From: Pseudomonas cavernicola
Lineage (GTDB): Bacteria > Pseudomonadota > Gammaproteobacteria > Pseudomonadales > Pseudomonadaceae
Length of the DNA: 64,000 nucleotides
Direction: 5' to 3'
Assembly: GCF_003596405.1 (NCBI RefSeq)
Contig: NZ_QYUR01000008.1
Span: forward strand, 372,001-436,000
Part shown: positions 7,279 through 15,706 of the stretch, one piece after another
Layout: each line of letters begins with the position of its first letter
Numbering within the stretch: position 1 is the stretch's first letter
Notes under the pieces: model-generated
What the model saw: the letters and a program-made list of their open reading frames with translations, nothing else
Databases searched by the model: none
Told to the model about the DNA's origin: nothing
Translations under genes and position numbers: made by a program

Positions 7279-9153
7279 TCAGTCGTCCTCGATGTCCCAG
7301 CGCAGCATCATCGCGTGGTCCTCGTGGATCATGTTGTGGCAGTGCATGACGTACTTGCCGATGAAATCGCGGAAGCGCAGGAACACCCTCAGGGTCGTGT
7401 TTGGGCCGAGCACGAAGACGTCTTTGCGGCCACGCTCGTGCAGCGGCACGGGCACGTTAACCCCATCCACGGTCTTGCTGAGGATGCGGCCCTCTTCGAA
7501 GTGGATGTGGATCGGGTGAGTCCAGCCGCCGGAGTCATTCACCAGCTCCCAGACCTCGGCGCTGCCTTTCTTTATCTTGGCCCGTGGAGTCTTCACGTCG
7601 ACCAGCCGCTGGTTAATCTGCCACAGGCCATTCTTGCGATCGAACTCCCAGCGCCGCACCGGCAATGCCGCGATTTCAGCAGGGCTGGGTATATCCGGCA
7701 GCGGTCGTAGCGCGCTCGGCACCATGCTGACATCCGCCGCGGTGCGGTCGACGATGATCTTCAGCAACTGGGTACCCGGCGCGACCACGTCCCCAGGCTT
7801 GCGAGTAGTGTCCTGAACGAGACGGTTGACGATGAACAGTTCGGTGCCAAGCGGATAGCTGGAAAAGTCCACGACTATGTCGGCGCGTTCGGCCACGCCG
7901 ATCCGCACCCTGGTCTGGTACAGCAGCGGGGCCGGCAACAGGTTGCCGTCATTGGCGATATGGGTGAATCGCTGCACGACGCCCGCCCGAGTGAGATACA
8001 GCTCGTAATTACGGCTCGGGCCGATATTCAGCAGGCGCAGGCGATACTTACGCCTAGCGACGCGCAACACCGGCTCGATCTTGCCATTGACTATCACCTT
8101 GTCGCCGAGCACCCCCTCGGGGTTGAACTCGTCGAAGAACAACCGTTTGTTGGCGTCGAAGCGCCGATCGCCAAAGCTCAGGGTGTAATCGTAGGGATGG
8201 CTCGGCAGCCTTAGCCCGCTGCTTTGCGGGCCCTCGTCGCCGGAATCGAGGTTGTCGAACAACAGGTAGAAGCCGAACAGTCCGCGGACGGTGTTCGGCG
8301 CGGTGAAGTCCAGGGTGTGGTCGTGAAACCACAGCGTCCCGAGGGCTTCGTTGGGATCGCCAAGGCGGGTTTTCTGCTGGTCGTAGCCGGCATAGACGTT
8401 GGGGTAGAAGTGGTCTTTCCATTTCCCTGGCGCACTCAGGGTCGGCCCGGCCTTATCCGGGCTGAAGTAGTCGCCCGGGAAGCCATCGCTCTCCGACGGC
8501 GTATGCAAATTGTGCAGGTGGACGGAGACCTCCGGCGTGCCGAAGCCCGTGTGATCCTGCGGCAGCCGATTGCGGACGCGGCAGAGGATAGGCTGGCCAT
8601 AACGCGCGAAGAACACCGGGCTAAATTGCGTCTTATCCGGCGTGTCGCTCTCGAAGACCCAGACCGGCTGTTTCGGATAGTCCGGATGGAATTCCCAATC
8701 GGGTCGCTCCACGGCATTCAGCTCGTAAACAGTCGGTGTCACACCCAGCGCGTCAAGGAGTTCGGCATAACGCTGGTGCGTGGCCCGGCCGCATTCTTCT
8801 CCGCCCGCAATATTCGCCGTCACGCTGGGGGGCGGAGTTAGCGGGTCGACCGGGGCGAGTGGCGTGATCGCGTTGGGCAGAAACACCTGCCACGGCTTGG
8901 TCGGCGGACTGGGGGGAAATACCGGTAGCGGCGTCTCGGGCTCGCCGTCTTTACTTGCGCTGGGGCGCGCGCTGAGCAGCAGCGGCACGGCCAGCGCGGC
9001 GGCGCCGAGCTTGAGGAAGGCGCGGCGGCCGGCGCCGTCGGGTTCATCCAAAGGGGCGGGTGAGAGGGGTTTCCAGCCATTCGCCTGGATGGATATTCCC
9101 CAACTGCCGGCTTGTAGTTTGCCTTTCCAGTGGGCCAAGAGTTTTGCTTTCAT
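7279..9153 (-). CDS. Tat-exported multicopper oxidase (CotA/bilirubin-oxidase-like)
   Basis: 624 residues. A twin-arginine leader is seen at RRAFLKLGAAALAVPLLLSA (about residue 43), after an unusually long N-terminus. Copper ligands are in VHLHNLHTP, LWFHDHTLDF, HPIHIHFE and YVMHCHNMIHEDHAMML, covering the type 1, 2 and 3 sites of three-domain laccases. It likely oxidises phenols, metal ions or similar reductants at the expense of oxygen in the periplasm. AGGAGAA precedes the ATG. It is third in a minus-strand set after the Rieske-FAD enzyme and the patatin and is followed by the truncated sco chaperone. The physiological substrate is unknown. Confidence 0.88.
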   Translation of the reverse strand: MKAKLLAHWKGKLQAGSWGISIQANGWKPLSPAPLDEPDGAGRRAFLKLGAAALAVPLLLSARPSASKDGEPETPLPVFPPSPPTKPWQVFLPNAITPLAPVDPLTPPPSVTANIAGGEECGRATHQRYAELLDALGVTPTVYELNAVERPDWEFHPDYPKQPVWVFESDTPDKTQFSPVFFARYGQPILCRVRNRLPQDHTGFGTPEVSVHLHNLHTPSESDGFPGDYFSPDKAGPTLSAPGKWKDHFYPNVYAGYDQQKTRLGDPNEALGTLWFHDHTLDFTAPNTVRGLFGFYLLFDNLDSGDEGPQSSGLRLPSHPYDYTLSFGDRRFDANKRLFFDEFNPEGVLGDKVIVNGKIEPVLRVARRKYRLRLLNIGPSRNYELYLTRAGVVQRFTHIANDGNLLPAPLLYQTRVRIGVAERADIVVDFSSYPLGTELFIVNRLVQDTTRKPGDVVAPGTQLLKIIVDRTAADVSMVPSALRPLPDIPSPAEIAALPVRRWEFDRKNGLWQINQRLVDVKTPRAKIKKGSAEVWELVNDSGGWTHPIHIHFEEGRILSKTVDGVNVPVPLHERGRKDVFVLGPNTTLRVFLRFRDFIGKYVMHCHNMIHEDHAMMLRWDIEDD

Positions 9154-9235
9154 GGCGGTTCTTCTCCTTGTTGCTTGTTGCGTATTCCTCGATGCTGGTT
9201 GCAGACATGCTTAATTCATGGCCGCAAAACACCCC

Positions 9236-10129
9236 TCAGCCCGCGCGATGGCGATGCGGTGCCAGGGCCCAACGGGGATCCTTGCCCTGCAATCCGTCCT
9301 TCAGCCAGTGGCTGGTGGCTGTCTCCGCACGACGGATGAGCTCACCCGTTTGTGAGAAGTCGTAGGTGTTGATGGCCAGCGGGCACAATGGCGGAACGAC
9401 GATCAGTTCACAGCGATCGGCGAAGCGATCGACGTCCGCCAGCAATTGGCGCATGGCCAGCAGGTTGATCGCATGCAGCGCAGCGGCCAGTGCACCACGT
9501 GGCGGTGCCTGCAGGACGCACGGCGTTCCGGTCGGCAGGATCACCACCCGGGTTGCCCCCAGGGAAACCGCCGCGGAGATCGGGGTATTGCTGGCGATAC
9601 CGCCGTCCATCAACGGCCGGCCCGCGATGGCCACCGCTGGAAACACTGCCGGGATGGCCGTGCTGGCGAGCAGCGCCGGCACGGCCTCTCCCGAGGACAG
9701 GATGACCTCCGTGCCATCGAGAACGTCAGTGGCGACAACGTGACAGGGCAATGCGGCATCTTCCAGGCGCCGGTAGGGGAGCTGCGACTCGATGAGCGCG
9801 TGCAAGTGGCGGGGCAGTGCTAGGTGGTCGCGCCGGCCAAGCAGGCACAGGACGGTGCTGAGCGTCGAGAACGGGAAGATATCCGGGCGGCGCAACCCCA
9901 GCCAGATGCGCTCGAGGCGGGCGATGCCGGTTTCGTCGGGGGCGGCGGCATAGTAGGCGCCGTTGATCGCCCCCACCGAGGCGCCGACGACCAAATCGGG
10001 GGTGATGCGCGCTCGGTTCAGTGCCTTGAGCATGCCGACCTGCACGGCTCCGAGGCTGCCGCCGCCGGCCAGCACGAACGCAGTCCTTCGGGCTCTATGC
10101 TGATTCATGCAAACCGTCCCACGACTCAT
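9236..10129 (-). CDS. Patatin-like phospholipase
   Basis: 297 residues. The oxyanion-hole AGGGSLGAVQVGML, the nucleophile elbow GASVG (GxSxG) and the DGGIASNTP Asp motif give the Ser-Asp dyad of bacterial patatin-like acyl hydrolases. No signal peptide is evident, so it is probably cytoplasmic. The start at 10129 has gtaggggcgg just upstream; ATG 10108 is an alternative. It begins 20 bp after the stop of the Rieske-FAD gene, suggesting one transcript. Substrate unknown. Confidence 0.88.
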   Translation of the reverse strand: MSRGTVCMNQHRARRTAFVLAGGGSLGAVQVGMLKALNRARITPDLVVGASVGAINGAYYAAAPDETGIARLERIWLGLRRPDIFPFSTLSTVLCLLGRRDHLALPRHLHALIESQLPYRRLEDAALPCHVVATDVLDGTEVILSSGEAVPALLASTAIPAVFPAVAIAGRPLMDGGIASNTPISAAVSLGATRVVILPTGTPCVLQAPPRGALAAALHAINLLAMRQLLADVDRFADRCELIVVPPLCPLAINTYDFSQTGELIRRAETATSHWLKDGLQGKDPRWALAPHRHRAG

Positions 10130-10149
10130 CCGCCCCTACGGGGACCCGG

Positions 10150-11664
10150 TCAACCCTGCAACGTCGCCTCGATGGACAGGTTCTCCAGATCACGCCCGAC
10201 CGATGCGGCCGCGACGAGGATCCCCGCGCGAAAGAACCGCGCCGTGAAGTCCTGTTTCGACAACGTGCCGTCGATCCGGACTTCGTCCCAACCGCCCGCG
10301 TATCCGGTGTAGCGAAGATCCAGGCCGTAGTGGTGGGTCCAAAAGTACGGCACATCCGTGAACACCTGCCCGGCGCCCAGCATATTGGCCGCGGCAGCCT
10401 GGCCCTGCCGCTGCGCATGCACCCAGTGCTCGACCCGGACCAGGTCCGCACCGTACCGATAGCGCGCGACATCGCCGGCGGCGAAGTGGCCGGCGACCGA
10501 TGTCTGCAGGTTGGGATCGACCAGGATGCCGTCCTGTACCGCCAGTCCGGCCGCAGCCGCGAGCTCCATGCGCGGCGCGACACCCGCACCCACGATCAGC
10601 AGGTCCGCGGCAACCCGGGTGCCGTCACCCAGTATGAGCACCTTGCCATCGAAGCCTTTGGCCACCGACCGAAGGTGGAACACCACTCCCTGTTCCTGGT
10701 GCAGGCCGGTGATGAAGCCGCCCACTTCGCGACCGAGCGCACGCTCCATCGGCACGTCCTCGGGTGCCACTACATGCACCCTGAGTCCGCGCGCGCGCAG
10801 GGCCGCCGCCGCCTCCATGCCGATGAAGCCGGCGCCGATTAGGGCCACCGAAGCCGCGCTCTTGCTCGCCTCGACAATGGCCCGGGCATCGGCCAGCGAG
10901 CGCAGCATGAACACGTTGGGCCGGTCGAAACCCGGCACGGGCAACTGCCGCGGTTCCGCACCGGTGGCGATGAGCAAGACGTCATAGGCCAGCCGCTCGC
11001 CTGATCCGGTCAGCACCTGCCGTGCACCGATATCGATCGCGGTGACCTCGCAGCCTAGGCGCAGGTCGATCTGGCGATCGGCGTAGAACTTCGGCCCCCT
11101 CAGTGGAATCCAGTCTTCCGGTGCGGTCCCGGCCAGGTAGTCCTTGGACAGATTGGGCCGGTCATAGGGCGCCGAAGCATCGGCGCTGAGCATCGACAAG
11201 GCGCCGGAATAGCCCAGTTCGCGCAGCCGGTCGGCCGCCGCGAACCCCGCGGCGCCGCCACCGATGATCACGATGCGTCCGGGCTGGTTGTGCGGTGCAC
11301 GCGGTCGCGACGGCCGCGTGGCCGTTTCCCTGGCGCGCACGAACACGGTCTCGCCGACGATCTCCACACGCCACGTCGCCAGCGCTGCGAAGGCGGGCGC
11401 TCGCAGCGCGGCGCCCGTGCGCAGGCTGAAACACGCGTGGTGCCAGGGGCAGCGGATCTCGTCATCGACCACCAGGCCATCGGCCAGCGGCGCACCGTAG
11501 TGGGTACAGAGCCCGCTGACCGCATGGATACCATCATCCATTCGCACCAGCAGGACGGGGCTTCCATCGACGTGGCCGGCGAGCACGCCAGCGGCCGGCA
11601 CACTGGCCAAGGGCACGCCTTTGGCCAGATCGGGACCGGAGGGGGTGGTGTCGGTTTGAGCCAT
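10150..11664 (-). CDS. Rieske-domain FAD/NAD(P)H oxidoreductase
   Basis: 504 residues. An N-terminal Rieske [2Fe-2S] domain (about residues 10-110) has CTHYGAPL and CPWHHACF ligands. The rest is a pyridine-nucleotide disulfide-type flavoprotein with IVIIGGGAAGFAAA (FAD), VALIGAGFIGMEAA (NAD(P)H) and HFAAGDVAR. This layout is that of AIF-like ferredoxin or rubredoxin reductases with a fused Rieske domain, which pass electrons between NAD(P)H and a redox partner. It heads the patatin / multicopper oxidase set. No dedicated oxygenase partner is present. Confidence 0.88.
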   Translation of the reverse strand: MAQTDTTPSGPDLAKGVPLASVPAAGVLAGHVDGSPVLLVRMDDGIHAVSGLCTHYGAPLADGLVVDDEIRCPWHHACFSLRTGAALRAPAFAALATWRVEIVGETVFVRARETATRPSRPRAPHNQPGRIVIIGGGAAGFAAADRLRELGYSGALSMLSADASAPYDRPNLSKDYLAGTAPEDWIPLRGPKFYADRQIDLRLGCEVTAIDIGARQVLTGSGERLAYDVLLIATGAEPRQLPVPGFDRPNVFMLRSLADARAIVEASKSAASVALIGAGFIGMEAAAALRARGLRVHVVAPEDVPMERALGREVGGFITGLHQEQGVVFHLRSVAKGFDGKVLILGDGTRVAADLLIVGAGVAPRMELAAAAGLAVQDGILVDPNLQTSVAGHFAAGDVARYRYGADLVRVEHWVHAQRQGQAAAANMLGAGQVFTDVPYFWTHHYGLDLRYTGYAGGWDEVRIDGTLSKQDFTARFFRAGILVAAASVGRDLENLSIEATLQG

Positions 11665-12457
11665 GGTGCGACTCCTTTAGTGTGGGAAATCCGCTTGCCC
11701 TGCAGCCGTTTTGCACGGACGGCATGGCCGCTCTTGGCCGTTCTGAGCCCCTCGCGACCGACTCAGAACGACCCAATATAGCGGCTGCTCGAAGACGTCT
11801 ACGAAAGCAGGGTGCTTCAAGATGCTGCCTTATCTACTTCCTAGAAGCCCAGAGCTTCATCTTAAGGACAGATCCTGGCGTCCATCGTTAACGCCCGTTT
11901 GCGTCCATAGAGGTCGCGGATCACGATATCGGCAACTCGCTAGTTGTCAGCCGGCAGCCACCGCGACAACGATCAATAGGCCAACAACTAACAGGAAGCC
12001 CATCAGCACAAACGCGACGCTGCGCAGTGATTGTCGATCCTCTGAGCCCAGCAGATGCATTTTGACCACCTCGGCAGGAGCCTATTCGGGATGTCACCCC
12101 CGACGTTACGCCGCCCTAATGCATTTGAATAACGATAAATATTGGCCGGTTATATCGGCAACATCGAATTCATTTGACAGCTGGCGGCACCGCTACCTAA
12201 ATGGGCGCGTGGGGCCTGCCCAAGCGCAAGATGGCTGCCGCACCCGGCCCGGTGCCTCACCCCAGGTCTTACCGCGAGCCAACCAGTGAGCTGAGCTGCA
12301 GCGCCGACACCGCAAGGCGCTCGACATTAGTCCAGAAAGCCCCCGACGCTCCTGGCAGTTGGTTGGTCAAGCGGTGGGGCTGTTATCGACGTCGCAAGAG
12401 ACGAAGCATGGGCAGATGATGCTTCTACCTGACGACCTACTGGACGGATAGCAGCTT
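11665..12457. other. Intergenic region, one small ORF only
   Basis: Apart from the 37-codon ORF at 11947-12060, I see no protein-like frame, RNA gene or IS end here. It should contain the promoters of the Rieske-FAD operon (minus) and the LysR gene (plus). Confidence 0.5.
11947..12060 (-). CDS. Small single-span membrane protein
   Basis: 37 residues: a short hydrophilic start (MHLLGSEDRQSLRS) followed by one strongly hydrophobic helix (VAFVLMGFLLVVGLLIVVAV) to the C-terminus. GAGGTGG lies 5 nt before the ATG, a strong ribosome binding site, which supports translation. It has no recognised family and stands alone, about 280 bp upstream of the Rieske-FAD operon on the same strand. Confidence 0.5.
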   Translation of the reverse strand: MHLLGSEDRQSLRSVAFVLMGFLLVVGLLIVVAVAAG

Positions 12458-13318
12458 ATGGATACTGAACTTGCCCGAACGTTTCTGACGGTCATCGCCG
12501 CCGGAAATTTCCGCAATGCCGCCTCGCGGCTGTTCGTCACGCAATCGACCGTCAGTGCCAGAATTGCCGCGCTGGAGGAGCAACTCGGCTGCAGCCTGTT
12601 CGTGCGCAACAAGGCCGGCACGGCTCTGACCCCCGCAGGTCGCTCCTTTCAACCCTACGCGACCACGCTCGTGCGCACCGTGGAACGTGCCCGCCACGAC
12701 ATAGGCGTGGCCATGGGCTTTCGGGCTTCCGTGACCATCGGCGGACGTTTCGGGCTCTGGGACGACCTGCTGTTTGTCTGCCTGCCGCGAATCCGCAGTG
12801 CGGTACCAGACATCGCAATACGCGCCGAGATCGCCTTCGAAGATGAACTCATACAGGGGCTGATCGAGGGGCGCACCAACATCGGTGTGATGTACACGCC
12901 GCAAAGCCGGCCGGGGCTGGTGGTTGAACCGCTGCTCGAAGAGCAACTGGTCTACGTGACCACCAGCGACGACACCCCCAATCCACCTGGTGAGAACTAT
13001 GTGTATATCGACTGGGGCCCGGAATTTGCCAGCAAGCACAGTGCAGCCTTCCCCGACTTCCTAGGCCCAGGGTTGAGCGCCAATATCGGCTGGCTGGGCC
13101 TGAACCACATCCTGGCCTATGGCGGCTCCGGGTATTTCCCACTGCGACTCGTCAAGAATGAGCTGACCGCAGGACGACTGCACCGACACCCTGGCGCCCC
13201 AGATTTTCTTTTGCCTGCCTATATGGTTTATCCGGTCGATCCGCAGCCTGAGGCGGTGGGGCTTGTCCTGCGGATCGTGCGTGAGGTCACGGTAGAGATT
13301 TTGCGTCAGAGTGCGTAA
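12458..13318 (+). CDS. LysR-family transcriptional regulator
   Basis: 286 residues. HTH in MDTELARTFLTVI...AASRLFVTQSTVSARIAALE, then a LysR effector domain ending IVREVTVEILRQSA. It shares the start, FVRNKAGTAL, and the YVYIDWGPEF segment with the LysR at 1309-2172, suggesting a paralogous pair of the HdfR type. No divergent or adjacent target gene is obvious. Confidence 0.88.
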   Translation: MDTELARTFLTVIAAGNFRNAASRLFVTQSTVSARIAALEEQLGCSLFVRNKAGTALTPAGRSFQPYATTLVRTVERARHDIGVAMGFRASVTIGGRFGLWDDLLFVCLPRIRSAVPDIAIRAEIAFEDELIQGLIEGRTNIGVMYTPQSRPGLVVEPLLEEQLVYVTTSDDTPNPPGENYVYIDWGPEFASKHSAAFPDFLGPGLSANIGWLGLNHILAYGGSGYFPLRLVKNELTAGRLHRHPGAPDFLLPAYMVYPVDPQPEAVGLVLRIVREVTVEILRQSA

Positions 13319-13500
13319 CACGATATCGCCAGTGCCTGGGCAGACGCTCTGCAATTCGGTTTACTAACCCATGAGTAAGGCGCCTGCGCATGGCGCGCTC
13401 CTCATGAAAGCCTGGAAAGGGAAGGGTAGACCAGACGCGTGAGAGCCTGCGCAGGCGGGCACCTCCATGGATGATGGACCTAACTCTTGCGGCGCGTACT

Positions 13501-13746
13501 TCAGCACTCAACCGAACTGAATACCGGCCTGCCTTCCTCGTCGATATGAAGAAGCTTGCTGAGTGCGTCCTCAGCGGCGTCGATGGCTTCTGACAATCGA
13601 GAGAAGTAGACCCCCTCGTAGACCAGATGAAACAGTGGCTCGGCCTCAGAATCATGAGGTTTAACGGCAACGAATGCCAAAGCATGGTCACCATTCAAAC
13701 GGGCCTCACTCCATGCGACGTGCCCCGGAAAATGTCGTGGTTTCAT
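13501..13746 (-). CDS. Hypothetical protein, 81 aa
   Basis: 81 residues, acidic, soluble: HALAFVAVKPHDSEAEPLFH, YEGVYFSRLSEAIDAAEDAL, DEEGRPVFSSVE. GAGG lies 6 nt before the ATG, and the composition is protein-like. I do not recognise a domain. It lies alone between the LysR gene and the 130-bp inverted-repeat element. Confidence 0.5.
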   Translation of the reverse strand: MKPRHFPGHVAWSEARLNGDHALAFVAVKPHDSEAEPLFHLVYEGVYFSRLSEAIDAAEDALSKLLHIDEEGRPVFSSVEC

Positions 13747-13864
13747 GGCGGCCTCAGATTAATTAGATCTCAAGTCGAGCCCCCACTATCCACTTCTCTT
13801 CCGAAGTTTTCCCACTAGCCGACAAAAGGTCGAAGCTGGGAAGGACAGCAGAAAGCCGCACATG

Positions 13865-13994
13865 GCGTAATGCTGTTCACTTAAGCCGAACGTCGGTGTT
13901 TTTTGGACTACCGACGTTCGGCGAAAGCCAATAAAAACGCCGCTATCCCAAGCTGGGGTAAGCGGCGTTTTTTCTTAAGTGAACAGCATTGCGC
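13865..13994. mobile_element. 130-bp inverted-repeat element with two internal hairpins
   Basis: The ends, 13865-13885 and 13974-13994, are 21-bp inverted repeats with one mismatch (core tgctgttcacttaag). Inside are a perfect hairpin with arms gccgaacgtcggt / accgacgttcggc (about 13885-13922) and a terminator-like hairpin with arms acgccgct / agcggcgt followed by T6 (about 13937-13975). No gene is possible. The structure fits a MITE-type miniature element mobilised in trans; the parent transposase is not identified. Confidence 0.6.
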
Positions 13995-14018
13995 GCAGTG
14001 GCGGGTTCAATCCGGCAG

Positions 14019-14277
14019 CTATCTCAGTCCTCGCTGGGCGCAACCCAGAGGATGGACACCGCCATCATCCCGGTGCGCCAGAGTCACGTTGTCGGTCTCG
14101 CCGATTTCCTCAAGGATCTGCGCCCAGTCGTCATCTGATTCGTCGGGCGATTTGTACAGTAGAGGAGGGCGGACTTGGCCTTCTGCGCAGCAGGGGAGTT
14201 GATGATCTTTTGGATGCGCATGCCCATAAGTTCGTAGGAACTGGGGAGGCTGGTACTGCAGATTTGCCTTTTGCCAT
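14019..14277 (-). pseudogene. DUF1654-family gene with two frameshifts
   Basis: Three frames give consecutive pieces of one protein: MAKGKSAVPAS (frame at 14277), then LPSSYELMGMRIQKIINSPA, then SPDESDDDWAQILEEIGETD with NVTLAHRDDGGV. Together they match the DUF1654 family of pseudomonads. The frameshifts fall near 14245 and 14160. The expected C-terminus is also altered, close to the 130-bp element. A LexA box remains upstream, so it was once SOS-controlled. Confidence 0.7.
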
Positions 14278-14295
14278 GATGACCGTCCTTTTATA

Positions 14296-14311
14296 CTGTA
14301 TTTGCATACAG
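14296..14311 (-). promoter_or_regulatory. LexA box (CTGT-N8-ACAG)
   Basis: ctgtatttgcatacag is a perfect match to the SOS operator, flanked by ta on both sides, 19 bp upstream of the DUF1654 ATG. DUF1654 genes in pseudomonads commonly carry such sites. Confidence 0.8.
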
Positions 14312-14355
14312 TATAAAAATAGGCGCTTTTTGACAAGGGAGTGTGGATGGTCCGA

Positions 14356-14562
14356 TCAGTCATTCATCAGGTCGGCAATCCCGCGCGTGATGAATGTCAG
14401 ATTCTTATCGAGAGTTGCCAGGGTGGCGCGCACAGTGACAGCCACGTCGGCGGAGCCGTGCAGTTCCACCCACCTCGACAGCTCTTCCACGGCCGCAGCA
14501 ATGGCGAGCTGGTTTTCGTTGAGTTTGAAGATCAGTGAAGGGATGAGGTCGTTGGTTGGCAT
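14356..14562 (-). CDS. Conserved small protein, 68 aa
   Basis: 68 residues: MPTNDLIPSLIFKLNENQLA, IAAAVEELSRWVELHGSADV, then TLDKNLTFITRGIADLM. AAGGAGG lies 8 nt before the ATG. Similar short helical proteins occur in accessory regions of Pseudomonas, but I know of no function. It is upstream of, and divergent from, hicAB. Confidence 0.6.
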   Translation of the reverse strand: MPTNDLIPSLIFKLNENQLAIAAAVEELSRWVELHGSADVAVTVRATLATLDKNLTFITRGIADLMND

Positions 14563-14633
14563 GGCTTGATCCTCCTTTGCGTGAGGAAAGCTTAGCAGGG
14601 ACAAAAAGGGCCAGCACTCGACATAGAGAGGTC

Positions 14634-14655
14634 ATGCGACTAAAATTAGTCGCAT
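14634..14655 (+). promoter_or_regulatory. Palindromic operator of hicAB
   Basis: Perfect 9-bp arms atgcgacta / tagtcgcat around aaat, ending 13 bp before the hicA ATG. The position suits autorepression by HicB and its complex with HicA. Confidence 0.65.
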
Positions 14656-14668
14656 TGCAGGAGGCCAA

Positions 14669-14917
14669 ATGTCCAAGCAAGAAAAGCTGCTCGCCAAACT
14701 GCTCAACAAGCAAGCCGGATTTACCTGGCCTGAGCTGGTAACACTGCTTCGCGCCCTTGGCTATAGCCAGCTTGAAGGTGACGGCAGCCGGGTGAAGTTC
14801 GATAACGGCAATCCGCAGGCCATGATCAACCTGCACAAGCCTCATCCGGGGAATGAGCTGAAGGCCTACGTCAAACGCCAAGTGATTGAGCACCTGAAAG
14901 CGGGAGGATTGATGTGA
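14669..14917 (+). CDS. hicA: HicA-family mRNA interferase toxin
   Basis: 82 residues of the dsRBD-like HicA fold: LVTLLRALGYSQLEGDGSRV, then HKPHPGNELKAYVKRQVIEH. HicA cleaves mRNA and is held inactive by HicB. The usual GSH catalytic motif reads GSR here, a variant seen in one HicA subgroup, so activity may depend on the LHKPHPGNELK histidines. Preceded by gcaggagg and the palindrome at 14634. It overlaps hicB by one base (TGATG). Confidence 0.8.
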   Translation: MSKQEKLLAKLLNKQAGFTWPELVTLLRALGYSQLEGDGSRVKFDNGNPQAMINLHKPHPGNELKAYVKRQVIEHLKAGGLM

Positions 14918-15258
14918 TGAGTACCATGTTGCAGCACCGGGGCTATTACGGCTCCATCGAAGCCAGTCCCGAGGACAACTGCCTGTTCGGCAGGCTTCAG
15001 TTCGTTCGTGCCCTGATCAGCTATGAAGGTGAAACGGTTGCCGATTTGACCCAGGCGTTTCGCGACGCAGTAGACGATTACCTGGGCACCTGCGAGTCAC
15101 TTGGGCAGGAGGCAGAGGTTCCATGCAAAGGCTCGTTCAATGTGAGGGTAGGGCATGACCTGCACCTGGCCGCCAGCGTGGCCGCTACTCGGCAAAGCAT
15201 CTCTCTGAATGATCTGACCCGCAAGGCGCTGAGCGAGTACCTGGAGCACCACTCCTGA
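14917..15258 (+). CDS. hicB: HicB-family antitoxin
   Basis: 113 residues. The N-terminal partial RNase H fold reads YYGSIEASPEDNCLFGRLQF, then YEGETVADLTQAFRDAVDDY. The C-terminal ribbon-helix-helix segment is LHLAASVAATRQSISLNDLT, for DNA binding. It neutralises HicA and represses the operon. ATG 14917 was chosen over GTG 14914 because it restores TGATG coupling and leaves gggagga 8 nt upstream. Confidence 0.82.
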   Translation: MSTMLQHRGYYGSIEASPEDNCLFGRLQFVRALISYEGETVADLTQAFRDAVDDYLGTCESLGQEAEVPCKGSFNVRVGHDLHLAASVAATRQSISLNDLTRKALSEYLEHHS

Positions 15259-15273
15259 TCGGAGCCAATAACA

Positions 15274-15310
15274 AAAAGCCCGCGCGGGGCGTCGCACATG
15301 GCGGGCTTTC
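15274..15310 (+). terminator. Terminator after hicB
   Basis: aaaagcccgc and gcgggctttc pair around a 17-nt loop starting 15 bp after the hicB stop. The A-rich left flank means it may also act on the minus strand. Confidence 0.65.
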
Positions 15311-15343
15311 TGCTGATGATTAGGCTGTGATTACACTAAATCC

Positions 15344-15706
15344 TTAACCATCATGGCCTGGTGAAAGGCCTGCAAGAGGGCTTACCGTGTCTCGCACGGC
15401 AATGATCCAGTCATTGAGCGCCTCAAGATCCATCAGGATGGCGTCGGCGTTCTCCCAGATGCTGCCTGTCGTCTCTGGGAGAACGGACAATGGCGCTCCG
15501 TTGATGGCGGTGTGCGCCATTGCGTGTAGGCGTATGAGTTCATCACGGAGTCTGTCAATCCCACCTACCCGAGCCAAGCACTTATCCAAAGCATCGACCA
15601 TACCGAGAAGGCTGGCGGTGTCGTAATGCTCACGCAGCGCCTTCAGCGCTTGAGCATCGACCTCTCCATAAGGCGTAACCCGAAACGAAGCCGGCGGGAT
15701 GTGCAT
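15344..15706 (-). CDS. Hypothetical protein linked to a Tn3-family tnpA
   Basis: 120 residues, helical and acidic: MHIPPASFRVTPYGEVDAQA, ALDKCLARVGGIDRLRDELI, DLEALNDWIIAVRDTVSPLA. The ATG overlaps the stop of the tnpA fragment (TGATG), so the two were translationally coupled, suggesting an accessory gene of that transposon. No domain recognised. Confidence 0.6.
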   Translation of the reverse strand: MHIPPASFRVTPYGEVDAQALKALREHYDTASLLGMVDALDKCLARVGGIDRLRDELIRLHAMAHTAINGAPLSVLPETTGSIWENADAILMDLEALNDWIIAVRDTVSPLAGLSPGHDG

